Shown here piece after piece: positions 28,139 to 35,955 of a stretch of DNA of 64,000 bases. Position numbers and translations under genes: made by a program. The stretch comes from Aeromonas sp. FDAARGOS 1405 (GTDB lineage: Bacteria; Pseudomonadota; Gammaproteobacteria; Enterobacterales; Aeromonadaceae), in assembly GCF_019048265.1 (NCBI RefSeq), contig NZ_CP077311.1, forward strand, positions 1,986,001 through 2,050,000. Reading direction: 5' to 3'. How positions within the stretch are numbered: the first letter of the stretch is position 1; every line of letters starts with the position of its first letter. The notes under the pieces were generated by a model. The model had not been told where the DNA came from. It searched no databases and saw only the letters and a list, made by a program, of their open reading frames with translations.

Positions 28139-29731
28139 ATGGAACAAGCTCGACCCATTCGCCGTGCACTGCTGAGTGTGTCTGACAAAACTGGCATTCT
28201 GGAATTTGCCAAGGCACTCAACGAGCGTGGTGTTGCCCTGCTCTCCACGGGCGGTACCGCCAAGCTGCTTGGCGAGGCGGGTCTGCCGGTGACCGAGGTC
28301 TCCGACTACACGGGTTTCCCTGAAATGATGGATGGCCGGGTCAAGACCCTGCATCCCAAGGTTCATGGCGGCATCCTCGGTCGTCGGGATCAGGATGACG
28401 CCATCATGGCCCAGCACGCTATCTCCCCCATCGACATGGTTGTCGTCAACCTCTACCCCTTTGCTGCCACCGTGGCCAAAGCGGGCTGCACCCTGGCCGA
28501 TGCGGTCGAGAACATCGACATCGGCGGCCCGACCATGGTGCGTTCTGCCGCCAAAAACCATAAAGATGTCGCTATCGTCGTCAAAGCTGCCGACTATGAT
28601 CGGGTTATTCGCGAAATGGATGCCAACGGCAACAGTCTGAAACTGGCGACTCGTTTCGATCTGGCGATCAAAGCCTTCGAGCACACCGCTGCCTACGACG
28701 GTATGATCGCTAACTACTTCGGCACCATGGTGCCCTCTTATGGCGACAACAAGGAGGGTGATGAGGAGTCCCGCTTCCCGCGCACCTTCAACAGCCAGTT
28801 CATCAAGAAGCAGGACATGCGCTACGGCGAAAACAGCCATCAGGCTGCCGCTTTCTACGCCGAAGAGCATGCCGCGCCGGGTTCTGTCTCCAGCGCGACC
28901 CAGTTGCAGGGCAAGGCGCTCTCCTACAACAACATCGCCGACACTGACGCGGCGCTGGAGTGCGTGAAGGAGTTCGACGAGCCGGCCTGCGTTATCGTCA
29001 AGCATGCCAACCCGTGTGGCGTGGCCATCGGTAACGACCTGCTGAGTGCCTACGATCGCGCTTACCAGACCGACCCCACCTCTGCTTTCGGCGGCATCAT
29101 AGCCTTCAACCGTGAGCTGGATGGCGCCACCGCCAAGGCCATCGTCGAGCGTCAGTTTGTTGAGGTGATCATTGCCCCAACCGTCAGCCAGGAGGCCCGC
29201 GACGCGGTCGCCGCCAAGCAGAACGTGCGTCTGCTCGAATGCGGTCAGTGGACGGCCCCGGCGCAAGGGTTTGACCTCAAGCGCGTCAACGGCGGTTTGC
29301 TGGTGCAGGAGCGGGACCTCGGCATGGTGACGCTGGGTGACCTGACCGTGGTCAGCAAGCGCCAGCCGACTGAGGCCGAGCTGCAAGATTTGTTGTTCTG
29401 CTGGAAAGTTGCCAAGTTCGTCAAATCCAACGCCATTGTCTACGCCAAAGATGGCCAGACCATCGGTGTCGGCGCCGGCCAGATGAGCCGCGTCTACTCC
29501 GCTAAAATCGCCGGTATCAAGGCGGCTGATGAAGGGTTGACCGTGGCGGGCTCCGTGATGGCCTCCGATGCCTTCTTCCCGTTCCGCGACGGTATTGATG
29601 CTGCCGCGCAGGCCGGTATCTCTTGCGTGATCCAGCCGGGTGGCTCGATGCGCGATCAGGAGGTGATCGACGCCGCCAACGAACACGGTATGTGCATGGT
29701 CTTCACCAACATGCGCCACTTCCGTCACTGA
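28139..29731 (+). CDS. purH: Bifunctional AICAR transformylase / IMP cyclohydrolase
   Basis: PurH carries out the last two steps of IMP synthesis. The N-terminal MGS-like cyclohydrolase domain has [30 protein letters not shown] and [17 protein letters not shown]; the C-terminal formyltransferase domain has [23 protein letters not shown] and [11 protein letters not shown]. The 530-aa length is as expected. The ATG at 28139 is preferred to the upstream run-on. purD follows, separated by a hairpin; PurR boxes lie upstream. Confidence 0.97.
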   Translation: MEQARPIRRALLSVSDKTGILEFAKALNERGVALLSTGGTAKLLGEAGLPVTEVSDYTGFPEMMDGRVKTLHPKVHGGILGRRDQDDAIMAQHAISPIDMVVVNLYPFAATVAKAGCTLADAVENIDIGGPTMVRSAAKNHKDVAIVVKAADYDRVIREMDANGNSLKLATRFDLAIKAFEHTAAYDGMIANYFGTMVPSYGDNKEGDEESRFPRTFNSQFIKKQDMRYGENSHQAAAFYAEEHAAPGSVSSATQLQGKALSYNNIADTDAALECVKEFDEPACVIVKHANPCGVAIGNDLLSAYDRAYQTDPTSAFGGIIAFNRELDGATAKAIVERQFVEVIIAPTVSQEARDAVAAKQNVRLLECGQWTAPAQGFDLKRVNGGLLVQERDLGMVTLGDLTVVSKRQPTEAELQDLLFCWKVAKFVKSNAIVYAKDGQTIGVGAGQMSRVYSAKIAGIKAADEGLTVAGSVMASDAFFPFRDGIDAAAQAGISCVIQPGGSMRDQEVIDAANEHGMCMVFTNMRHFRH

Positions 29732-29737
29732 TGGATC

Positions 29738-29761
29738 AGGGCCGCCATGGGCGGCCCTTTT
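29738..29761 (+). terminator. Hairpin with T-tract between purH and purD
   Basis: AGGGCCGCC-ATG-GGCGGCCCT followed by TTTTG. A 9-bp perfect stem inside the purHD operon; it could be a partial terminator lowering purD expression. Confidence 0.7.
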
Positions 29762-29840
29762 GTTGTCTCTTTTCCACTGACTATTGCGACCGGCTTCCCT
29801 CTGGCGGAAGCCTGTGACCCACATAGAAGCGAGCGATACG

Positions 29841-31133
29841 ATGAAAGTACTGATCATTGGCAATGGTGGCCGCGAACACGCCCTGGCCTGGAAGGCCAAG
29901 CAATCCCCTCTGGTGACCCGGGTCTTCGTCGCCCCCGGCAATGCTGGCACCGCGCACGAAGGGAGTATCGAGAACGTGGCTATCGCAGCTACCGATATTC
30001 CAGCTCTGCTGGCGTTTGCCAAGGAGCAGCGCATCGGTCTGACCATCGTTGGCCCGGAAGCGCCGCTGGTGAAAGGGGTGGTCGATGCCTTCCGTGCCGA
30101 GGGGCTGGCCATCTTCGGTCCGACCGCGGCTTCTGCTCAGCTGGAGGGCTCCAAGGCCTTTGCCAAGGATTTCCTGGCCCGTCACGCCATCCCGACTGCC
30201 GAGTACCAGAACTTCACCGAGGTGGAGCCCGCGCTGGCCTATCTGCGCGAGAAGGGAGCGCCCATCGTCATCAAGGCCGATGGTCTGGCCGCAGGTAAGG
30301 GGGTTATCGTGGCGATGACCCTGACCGAGGCCGAAGAGGCCGTGCGCGATATGCTCTCCGGCAATGCCTTTGGCGACGCCGGTGCCCGGGTGGTGATCGA
30401 GGAGTTTCTGGAAGGGGAAGAGGCGAGCTTCATCGTCATGGTCGATGGCGAGCATGTGCTGCCGATGGCCACCAGTCAGGATCACAAGCGGGTGGGGGAT
30501 GGCGATACCGGCCTCAATACTGGCGGGATGGGCGCCTATTCGCCGGCGCCTGTGGTGACTGATGAAGTGCACCGCAAGGTGATGGAGCAGGTGATTATGC
30601 CGACCGTGCGCGGTATGGCGGCTGAGGGCAACGTCTACACCGGTTTCCTCTACGCTGGCCTGATGATCGACGGTGCAGGCAATCCCAAGGTGATCGAGTT
30701 CAACTGCCGCTTTGGTGATCCCGAGACCCAGCCCATCATGCTGCGGATGCGCTCCGATCTTGTGGAGCTCTGTCTGGCCGCCTGTGCCGGCAAGCTGGAT
30801 CAGGTGGAAGCGAATTATGACCCCCGCGTAGCCATTGGTGTGGTGCTGGCTGCTGGCGGTTATCCCGGCGACTACCAGCAGGGCAAGGCCATTAGCGGTC
30901 TGCCGGTGGAAGAGGCGAGCGGCGAGAAGGTATTCCACGCGGGTACCCGCCTTGAGGGCGATACCGTAGTGACCGCCGGTGGCCGCGTGCTGTGCGCGAC
31001 TGCGCTGGGCCATACAGTGGCTGAAGCGCAGCAGCGTGCCTATCAGCTGGCTGCCCGTATCCAGTGGGACGGTGTCTTCTATCGCAATGACATCGGCTGG
31101 CGCGCCATCGAGCGTGAACAGCAGGCAGGCTGA
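29841..31133 (+). CDS. purD: Phosphoribosylamine-glycine ligase
   Basis: ATP-grasp enzyme for the second purine step (GAR synthetase). MKVLIIGNGGREHALAWK starts the N-domain, and VGPEAPLVKGVVD, VIKADGLAAGKGVIVAMT (ATP-grasp loop), TGGMGAYSPAP and EFNCRFGDPETQ are diagnostic. The 430-aa length matches. The ATG at 29841 aligns with the family start, while an in-frame ATG at 29784 would add 19 unconserved residues. A strong terminator follows. Confidence 0.97.
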   Translation: MKVLIIGNGGREHALAWKAKQSPLVTRVFVAPGNAGTAHEGSIENVAIAATDIPALLAFAKEQRIGLTIVGPEAPLVKGVVDAFRAEGLAIFGPTAASAQLEGSKAFAKDFLARHAIPTAEYQNFTEVEPALAYLREKGAPIVIKADGLAAGKGVIVAMTLTEAEEAVRDMLSGNAFGDAGARVVIEEFLEGEEASFIVMVDGEHVLPMATSQDHKRVGDGDTGLNTGGMGAYSPAPVVTDEVHRKVMEQVIMPTVRGMAAEGNVYTGFLYAGLMIDGAGNPKVIEFNCRFGDPETQPIMLRMRSDLVELCLAACAGKLDQVEANYDPRVAIGVVLAAGGYPGDYQQGKAISGLPVEEASGEKVFHAGTRLEGDTVVTAGGRVLCATALGHTVAEAQQRAYQLAARIQWDGVFYRNDIGWRAIEREQQAG

Positions 31134-31153
31134 TAGCCGATACCCGCAGTGAC

Positions 31154-31180
31154 AAGCCCCGCCAATGGCGGGGTTTTTTA
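31154..31180 (+). terminator. Rho-independent terminator of purHD
   Basis: AAGCCCCGCC-AAT-GGCGGGGTTTTTTA, strong stem with T-tract. Confidence 0.92.
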
Positions 31181-31380
31181 TGCCGAAAAGTGCCTGATTG
31201 TCGATGCATTCATGTTGCTGTGGTTAACAAGCGAGGCACTCTTGTCACCATTTGCCACAAAAAACATCATTTTTCACAAACGCTTCACCATGAGTCATGG
31301 CATTATGCTGGTGATGAATTCCTGTTTGGATTCATAGGTGACCCTAATAATTTGAGCATGTTGTTATATAAGGAAATCCC

Positions 31381-31755
31381 ATGTTGAAAACTGTTCGCCC
31401 CCTGCTGCTGCCTCTGATGTTCGGTCTGATCGCGTTGCCTGCCATGGCTGGCGATCTGGAACAGCCGATGAAGAAGATTGGCTTCAACTACAAGCAGGCG
31501 GTCAAGGCTGATGATCCGGCTACCATGGAGAAGCACATCAACGAGATGAAGGCCCAGCTGGATGTGGCCAAGCAGAAGAACATGCCTGCCGCCAAGAAGG
31601 AGAAGTTCCTCGAAGGCATGAATGAGGTACAGACCGAGCTGGATGCCAGCCTGGCTGCGCTCAAGGCCGGTGACGAAGCCAAGGCGCGCGAGCACCTGGC
31701 CAAGGTCAACGACCTGAAGAAGGAGTATCACAAGTATGCCAAGCAAAAAGGGTGA
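31381..31755 (+). CDS. cybC: Cytochrome b562 (periplasmic)
   Basis: Small soluble b-type electron carrier. A 23-residue signal peptide ends in LPAMA, and the mature protein begins GDLEQPMKKIGFNYKQAV, placing the axial methionine as in E. coli b562 (ADLEDNMETL). The axial histidine is in KKEYHKYAK near the C-terminus. The body is a predicted four-helix bundle rich in Lys/Ala/Glu, and no CxxCH is present, so heme would be non-covalent. It overlaps the following cytochrome b561 gene by 20 bp. Confidence 0.88.
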   Translation: MLKTVRPLLLPLMFGLIALPAMAGDLEQPMKKIGFNYKQAVKADDPATMEKHINEMKAQLDVAKQKNMPAAKKEKFLEGMNEVQTELDASLAALKAGDEAKAREHLAKVNDLKKEYHKYAKQKG

Positions 31756-32293
31756 TCCCTTTCGCTGGGATGCTGTGGTTCGCCTGACCCATTGGGGTGT
31801 GGCGGCGATCTGTATCGGCAACCTCTGGGTTAACGAAGCGGGGGAGGAGTGGCACGAGTGGCTGGGTTACGGCGCCATTGGGCTGGTCTCCTTGCGTCTG
31901 CTCTGGGGGCTCACTTTCGCCCGTGGCTACGCTCGCCTTAGTGCCTTAATCCCCAGCGGTGAGGATTTTCGCCAGCAAGCGCGCGAGATGCGTGAGCGGC
32001 AGCCTCCGGCACCGGGTCATCACGGCAGCGGCAAGCTGGCTGTGTGGGCGCTCTGGCTGGTCGTGCTGGCGACAGCAGGCAGCGGCTGGTTTCAGAATAC
32101 CGAGACGGGATTTGAACTGGGGGCTGACGAGTGGCATGAGTGGTGCGTGGTGGCGCTGCAGGGACTGATTGGTCTGCATCTGCTGGCCATCGTCTTCACC
32201 TCCTGGCGCCAGCGCAGCAATCTGGTTACCCGGATGCTGCCTGCCATCGGGAGTCGCTCATCCATCCAGAGCGGCAGCAACGAGCAAACCTGA
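31736..32293 (+). CDS. Cytochrome b561-family membrane diheme protein
   Basis: About 185 aa with four predicted helices. Heme-ligand candidates are H19 (RLTHWGVAA), the histidine of EEWHEWLGYG, DEWHEWCVV and GLHLLAIVF, the usual set for bacterial b561 (COG3658-like). The start ATG lies inside the end of cybC, with AAGGAG at 31720-31725 within cybC serving as its ribosome site. The pair would pass electrons between the quinone pool and periplasmic b562. A terminator follows. Confidence 0.85.
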   Translation: MPSKKGDPFRWDAVVRLTHWGVAAICIGNLWVNEAGEEWHEWLGYGAIGLVSLRLLWGLTFARGYARLSALIPSGEDFRQQAREMRERQPPAPGHHGSGKLAVWALWLVVLATAGSGWFQNTETGFELGADEWHEWCVVALQGLIGLHLLAIVFTSWRQRSNLVTRMLPAIGSRSSIQSGSNEQT

Positions 32294-32348
32294 GGCTCAG
32301 CATTAGGCTACTTGTTTCTTAGTGAGGCGCCTGATCCAGACCCTGCCC

Positions 32349-32373
32349 AGACCCGCCCATGGCGGGTCTTTTC
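32349..32373 (+). terminator. Terminator after the cytochrome b562/b561 pair
   Basis: AGACCCGCC-CAT-GGCGGGTCTTTTC, strong stem and T-tract. Confidence 0.88.
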
Positions 32374-32421
32374 TATGGCCTCCTCGAGCTTATCACGGGA
32401 CATTGCTCGATCCGCAGATGC

Positions 32422-32453
32422 AAAAAGGCCACTCATCATGAGCGGCCTTTTTC
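32422..32453. terminator. Original tRNA-Ile2 terminator, now outside attL
   Basis: AAAAAGGCC-ACTCATCATGAGC-GGCCTTTTT, with an inner TCAT/ATGA pairing. Its position immediately before attL on the tRNA 3' side indicates that it was the terminator of the tRNA-Ile2 gene before the island separated them. Confidence 0.8.
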
Positions 32454-32457
32454 AATT

Positions 32458-32505
32458 TGGTGGCCCCTGGGGGACTTGAACCCACGACCAATCGATTATG
32501 AGTCG
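32458..32505. repeat. attL of the genomic island (48-bp copy of the tRNA-Ile2 3' part)
   Basis: These 48 bp are identical to 47860-47907. They run from the encoded CCA end through the T-arm to the 5' side of the anticodon stem of the minus-strand tRNA-Ile2, and then diverge. The copy lacks the 5' half and is not a tRNA gene. A break near the anticodon stem is typical for tyrosine integrases using tRNA genes. Confidence 0.95.
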
Positions 32506-32631
32506 TAGAATTTACATTCTCACAATGTCTCATTGCGTTTCAGAAAGCATACAAAAATCATAGTAAACACATACATATAGCAAACTTGCTTGTCTCATAA
32601 GATCTCGTAAAATATCAGATAGCTTCATCTT

Positions 32632-32676
32632 AAAAGCACCCATTAAAGCACCATGATTTGAGCATGGGTGCTTTTA
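32632..32676. repeat. Integrase arm-type site candidates, left end
   Basis: AAAAGCACCCAT and ATGGGTGCTTTT form an inverted pair (32632-32643 and 32664-32675), with a further AAAGCACC between them. The 15-bp string ACCCATTAAAGCACC at 32638-32652 recurs at 47785-47799 near the other island end. Repeats at both ends near a tyrosine integrase are the usual form of arm sites. The hairpin could also act as a terminator. Confidence 0.6.
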
Positions 32677-32692
32677 GCGAGACCTGTCGACT

Positions 32693-33979
32693 ATGCCATT
32701 AACGCCCAATGATATCGCTGCACTACCAGCGAAAACCAATGCCTATTACAGGATGGATGATACCCGTACTCGTGGGGCTGGTGGGCTAGGGGTCAAAGTT
32801 CTTCCAAGTGGTGGCAAGATGTTTGTCTTCCGCTACATGCGCGAAGGAAAGCGGGCCTTCATCCAACTTGGCAGTTTTCCCACGCTGTGCCTTGCCGATG
32901 CCCGCAACAAAGCCCGGGCCTTGAGCCAGACAATCCGAGATGGTTTAGACCCCAAAGATGAGCAAGAACGACAATCAAAAGAGCGTGAGCAGGCCAAGCG
33001 AGAGCATGAGCAACAAGGCACCATAGGGCAGTTATTCCAAAGCTATACCCAACAGATGAAGAAAGACGGTAAACGTACCCATGCGGCTGTGATGTTGGCG
33101 TTGGAAAAAGAGACATACCCGCATCTGAGCAAGACGACCAAAGCAAAGGATGTGACCGCTCATGATATCAAGATCATTTTGGCCCACATGATACGCCGGG
33201 GAGCAAGCACCCAGTCAAACCGGGTACGTAGTTACCTGATGGCAGCCTTCAATTACGGCCTCAAGCACGACAACGATCCTGCCAACTTCATAGATGATGC
33301 TAAGTTTGGCCTTGTGATGAACCCAGTGGACGCGATACCCAAACAGAAAGCTGCGGAGCGCGTCGGAGAACGATTCCTATCATGGAGCGAAACCCGTCAA
33401 CTACTCGATGATATGGAGCAGCCAACGAGCCTTGGCCCGACCCTACGCAACCTGATCCGGTTGTGTTTCTTCACCGGAGGTCAGAGGCCCAATGAACTGG
33501 CTGAATCCCGTTGGGCCAATATTGATTGGCAAGCCAAAACTCTGACCATTACCGCCGACATTTCAAAAAATAAGCGTATCCACATTGTTCCACTCACTGA
33601 TAGCGCCTTGCTTGTCCTTCGGTTCCAACAAGAGCTAGCTGGTGATAGCCCTTTTATCTTTCCTCACGCCCTGCAGTCGGATAAGCCTATGCCGATGGCA
33701 TCACTGAGCCAAGCTATCGACCGTTACAGAAAACGAACCCAGATGGAGCATTTTATCCCCCGTGACTTCCGGCGTACCTGTAAAACCCTGATGGGTGAGC
33801 TTGGTATTGCCAAAGATCTGCGCGACCGCCTCCAGAATCACGCCCGGAATGACGTATCCAGCAAACACTATGATCGTTATGAATATCTTCCAGAAAAGCG
33901 TCATGCCTTGGAATTATGGGAACGACGCTTGCTGCAGACTGAAATGGATCCTGGTGTCTCTGCAAACCTTGGGGAGTAA
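32693..33979 (+). CDS. int: P4-type tyrosine integrase
   Basis: 428-aa site-specific recombinase. The N-terminal DUF4102-like arm-binding domain (GGLGVKVLPSGGKMFVFRYM, GSFPTLCLADARNKA) leads to a core-binding SAM-like domain and the catalytic domain: Arg265 in FTGGQRPNELAES, box II FIPRDFRRTCKT (Arg replaces the usual His of HxxR, a variant known in some integrases), the NHARND segment and nucleophile Tyr393 in SSKHYDRYE. It lies 187 bp inside attL and reads into the island. It should catalyse insertion at, and with a directionality factor excision from, tRNA-Ile2. Confidence 0.93.
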   Translation: MPLTPNDIAALPAKTNAYYRMDDTRTRGAGGLGVKVLPSGGKMFVFRYMREGKRAFIQLGSFPTLCLADARNKARALSQTIRDGLDPKDEQERQSKEREQAKREHEQQGTIGQLFQSYTQQMKKDGKRTHAAVMLALEKETYPHLSKTTKAKDVTAHDIKIILAHMIRRGASTQSNRVRSYLMAAFNYGLKHDNDPANFIDDAKFGLVMNPVDAIPKQKAAERVGERFLSWSETRQLLDDMEQPTSLGPTLRNLIRLCFFTGGQRPNELAESRWANIDWQAKTLTITADISKNKRIHIVPLTDSALLVLRFQQELAGDSPFIFPHALQSDKPMPMASLSQAIDRYRKRTQMEHFIPRDFRRTCKTLMGELGIAKDLRDRLQNHARNDVSSKHYDRYEYLPEKRHALELWERRLLQTEMDPGVSANLGE

Positions 33980-34534
33980 ATGATGGGTAGCTTCGCGGCG
34001 AATGTTCGTATACGTCGCAGTTTGGAAAGCTGTCGTTGACCAATCTGGTGTTTAGGGTCAGGCGGCATTTCTGTCTGGCTCATCCTACTCTTGAACCCCA
34101 TCCTCGAACGTCACATTGCTCTCTGCCAAGCCCGTAGCGCACCTCAAGCTGTTTCCAGTGCTTCTGTGCCGAATCCAGTAATATGTAAGTAATCATCAGG
34201 GGACCCTCAAATGAATCACCGCCTCACGCTCACTTCATGTGCAGACATACGGTCGAAAATATCTGCACTATTGGGTCAGCCTTCCAAATTGCTGACCCAA
34301 AGCGCCGCCCAAACCCCATAGAACGCCATCCATCTGCACGATGCTGTATATCACATCCTCTGAATCCCCCCACCAGTAGACCTAGCGAAGGTCGGTGAGA
34401 TCTCGCAGATCATTCGTTAGATGTTCATCACCCAACTACTTATCTAGCTAGTTGATGATGTCGGCTGATTGTAGATTGGCGAGATAAAACTCTTCGTAGT
34501 TGAATTGACACAGCTGTCTCCAAAAAGCCCAAAG

Positions 34535-34556
34535 CAAGCCCCAAACAAGCCCCAAA
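34535..34556. repeat. Tandem 11-bp repeat CAAGCCCCAAA x2
   Basis: Two exact adjacent copies, preceded by a partial third (AAAAAGCCCAAAG). One turn of the helix per unit suggests binding sites for AlpA or a replication initiator, about 90 bp upstream of alpA. Confidence 0.5.
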
Positions 34557-34566
34557 AGAGTTATTA

Positions 34567-34581
34567 CCCCTGTAGGGCTGG
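34567..34581. promoter_or_regulatory. Shared dyad element CCCCTGTAGGGCTGG, copy 1 (alpA)
   Basis: The 15 bp are identical to 37585-37599 upstream of terS. Its centre CCCT-GT-AGGG is a perfect dyad. It lies 61 bp before the alpA ATG. Confidence 0.6.
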
Positions 34582-34642
34582 CCGCACATGTTGACATTCC
34601 TTCAGACTGCTCTCGAATGAAAAAAAACCAAGGAGCAATCTT

Positions 34643-34843
34643 ATGAATCAACCTAATACGATGCTGATTTCCGAAGCAAGCTTGCGTAAAAAACTGGAAA
34701 TCTCGCGGGCTACCATCTACCGCTGGCGTAAAAATAATCCGAATTTTCCCAAGGCTGTCCATATCGGACCGCGGGCTATTCGTTACGACCTTGCCGCTGT
34801 TGAGGCATTCATTGCCAAATTGAGCGAAGGGGAGATTACGTAA
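34643..34843 (+). CDS. alpA: AlpA-family regulator / excisionase
   Basis: 66-aa winged-helix MerR-like protein of the AlpA type: ISEASLRKKLEISRATIYRWRKNNPNFPKAVHIGPRAIRYDLAAVEAFI has the HTH and wing in the family order. In P4-like elements and PICIs AlpA activates int and acts as or controls the excision factor. AAGGAG lies 8 bp before the ATG. It is followed by the replication genes. Confidence 0.9.
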   Translation: MNQPNTMLISEASLRKKLEISRATIYRWRKNNPNFPKAVHIGPRAIRYDLAAVEAFIAKLSEGEIT

Positions 34844-34952
34844 TGGCCTCCCCATTCAAGAGATTCATTTTGCTGCTCTACATGCCCTTCACAATGGAGA
34901 AGCACTACCTGCTTTCTGCTGATGGTTTCCTTGCTGTGATTGGAGGTGAGAC

Positions 34953-35114
34953 ATGGGTGATGTAGTAAGGCCGGATGCCAAGGACGTTACACCTCAAGAG
35001 CGCTGGGTTTTGTACTCGAGGGAAAAGGCATTGTTGCTTGAACGTGAGAAGGCGCTGACTCACAAAGAAATCGAGCTGCGTGTACGTGCACTGGTTGATA
35101 AACACGGTGTGTAA
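34953..35114 (+). CDS. Small 53-aa protein ahead of the replication gene
   Basis: ATG at 34953 with GGAGGTGAG just upstream gives MGDVVRPDAKDVTPQERWVL and a charged helical C-terminus (SREKALLLEREKALTHKEIE). TAA at 35112-35114 is directly followed by the replication gene ATG at 35116, so they are coupled. The strong Shine-Dalgarno and tight spacing argue that it is real. The product is unknown; the predicted helix suggests a small partner or regulator. Confidence 0.6.
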   Translation: MGDVVRPDAKDVTPQERWVLYSREKALLLEREKALTHKEIELRVRALVDKHGV

Positions 35115-35115
35115 T

Positions 35116-35955
35116 ATGGCTGATATTTATATGTTTCCGGACAAGCACGCGCAAGTTCAAACACCGGCTGTCCGTGTGGCTCAACTGGCTGACGGTTTTA
35201 CCAGGATTGCCAATGAGCTCTATGACGCCATCATTTTGGCTGATTTAACCAAGAATGAGCAGAAGGTGATACATGCCATTACCCGCTGCACCTTCGGGTT
35301 TAACAAGAAGGTGGATCGCATTTCCGACAGCCAGATTGCCCGGCGCACAGGGATGTCGCGCCAGGCGGTCAGTCTTGCCAAAAACACGTTGTTACGTATG
35401 AAGGTTTTGGTGCGTGAGGTGGGCAAAATCGGTCCCAACAATTGCCTGAGTGAGTGGGAAGTTACCGAGTGTCATAGGAAGTCTGACATTGTCAGAGAAA
35501 CCATGACAAATGGTGTCACGGAAACCATGACAGTCTTGTCAGAGAAACCCGGACACACAAAAGACACTACTAAAAAGACAAAAAAGAAAAATACTGATGG
35601 GGCATCAGCTGGCGCTGACGCCACCGCCGTCGAACAACAACAGGTCAAGCAGACCAAACACACACCTTTTAAAGCCATCGTGGATATCTACCACGAGGTA
35701 CTGCCTGAGATGGCTGCAATACGGGAGCTTACCGACGCACGCAAGACCAAAATTCGCAACTTCTGGCACAAGTTCAAGTTTACCGAAGAACGCTGGCGTA
35801 AGTACTTGGAATATATCGCCGAGAACTGCCGCTGGATGTGTGAGAGTCGACCACGGCGGGATGGCGAGTCGAGCTGGAAACGGAAGAATCTGGATTTTCT
35901 GGTCACCGAGCGCTGCATATTGGGCGTAAAGGAGGGGCGGTTCGATGACGAGTAG
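35116..35955 (+). CDS. Phage replication protein O-like initiator
   Basis: 279-aa protein with the N-terminal Phage_rep_O winged helix: GFTRIANELYDAIILADLTK, VIHAITRCTFGFNKKVDRIS and QIARRTGMSRQAVSLAKNTL. Proteins of this class bind the origin and load a helicase. After a low-complexity linker (KKTKKKNTDGASAGADATA) a C-terminal domain follows. The frame runs upstream to 35080, but the ATG at 35116 gives the conserved start. The next gene, a DnaB-like helicase, overlaps by 11 bp, consistent with an O/P-type replication module. Confidence 0.88.
   Translation: MADIYMFPDKHAQVQTPAVRVAQLADGFTRIANELYDAIILADLTKNEQKVIHAITRCTFGFNKKVDRISDSQIARRTGMSRQAVSLAKNTLLRMKVLVREVGKIGPNNCLSEWEVTECHRKSDIVRETMTNGVTETMTVLSEKPGHTKDTTKKTKKKNTDGASAGADATAVEQQQVKQTKHTPFKAIVDIYHEVLPEMAAIRELTDARKTKIRNFWHKFKFTEERWRKYLEYIAENCRWMCESRPRRDGESSWKRKNLDFLVTERCILGVKEGRFDDE

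Larger units (their letters stand above)
33980..34642. other. Non-coding region between int and alpA
   Basis: 663 bp without a convincing gene. It contains an interrupted dyad at 34426-34460 (CATCA-N3-AACTA paired with TAGTT-N2-TGATG), two tandem copies of CAAGCCCCAAA at 34535-34556, and the CCCCTGTAGGGCTGG element at 34567-34581. It most likely carries the regulatory region for alpA and the replication genes, and possibly the excision or replication origin. Confidence 0.5.

Noticed and set aside
28007..30112. 701-aa open frame on the minus strand
   Set aside because: It is the antisense of purH and the start of purD, produced by GC-rich codon bias; both plus-strand genes are unmistakable.
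32458..32505. tRNA gene at the left island end
   Set aside because: Only the 3' part of tRNA-Ile2 is present; it is the attL copy.
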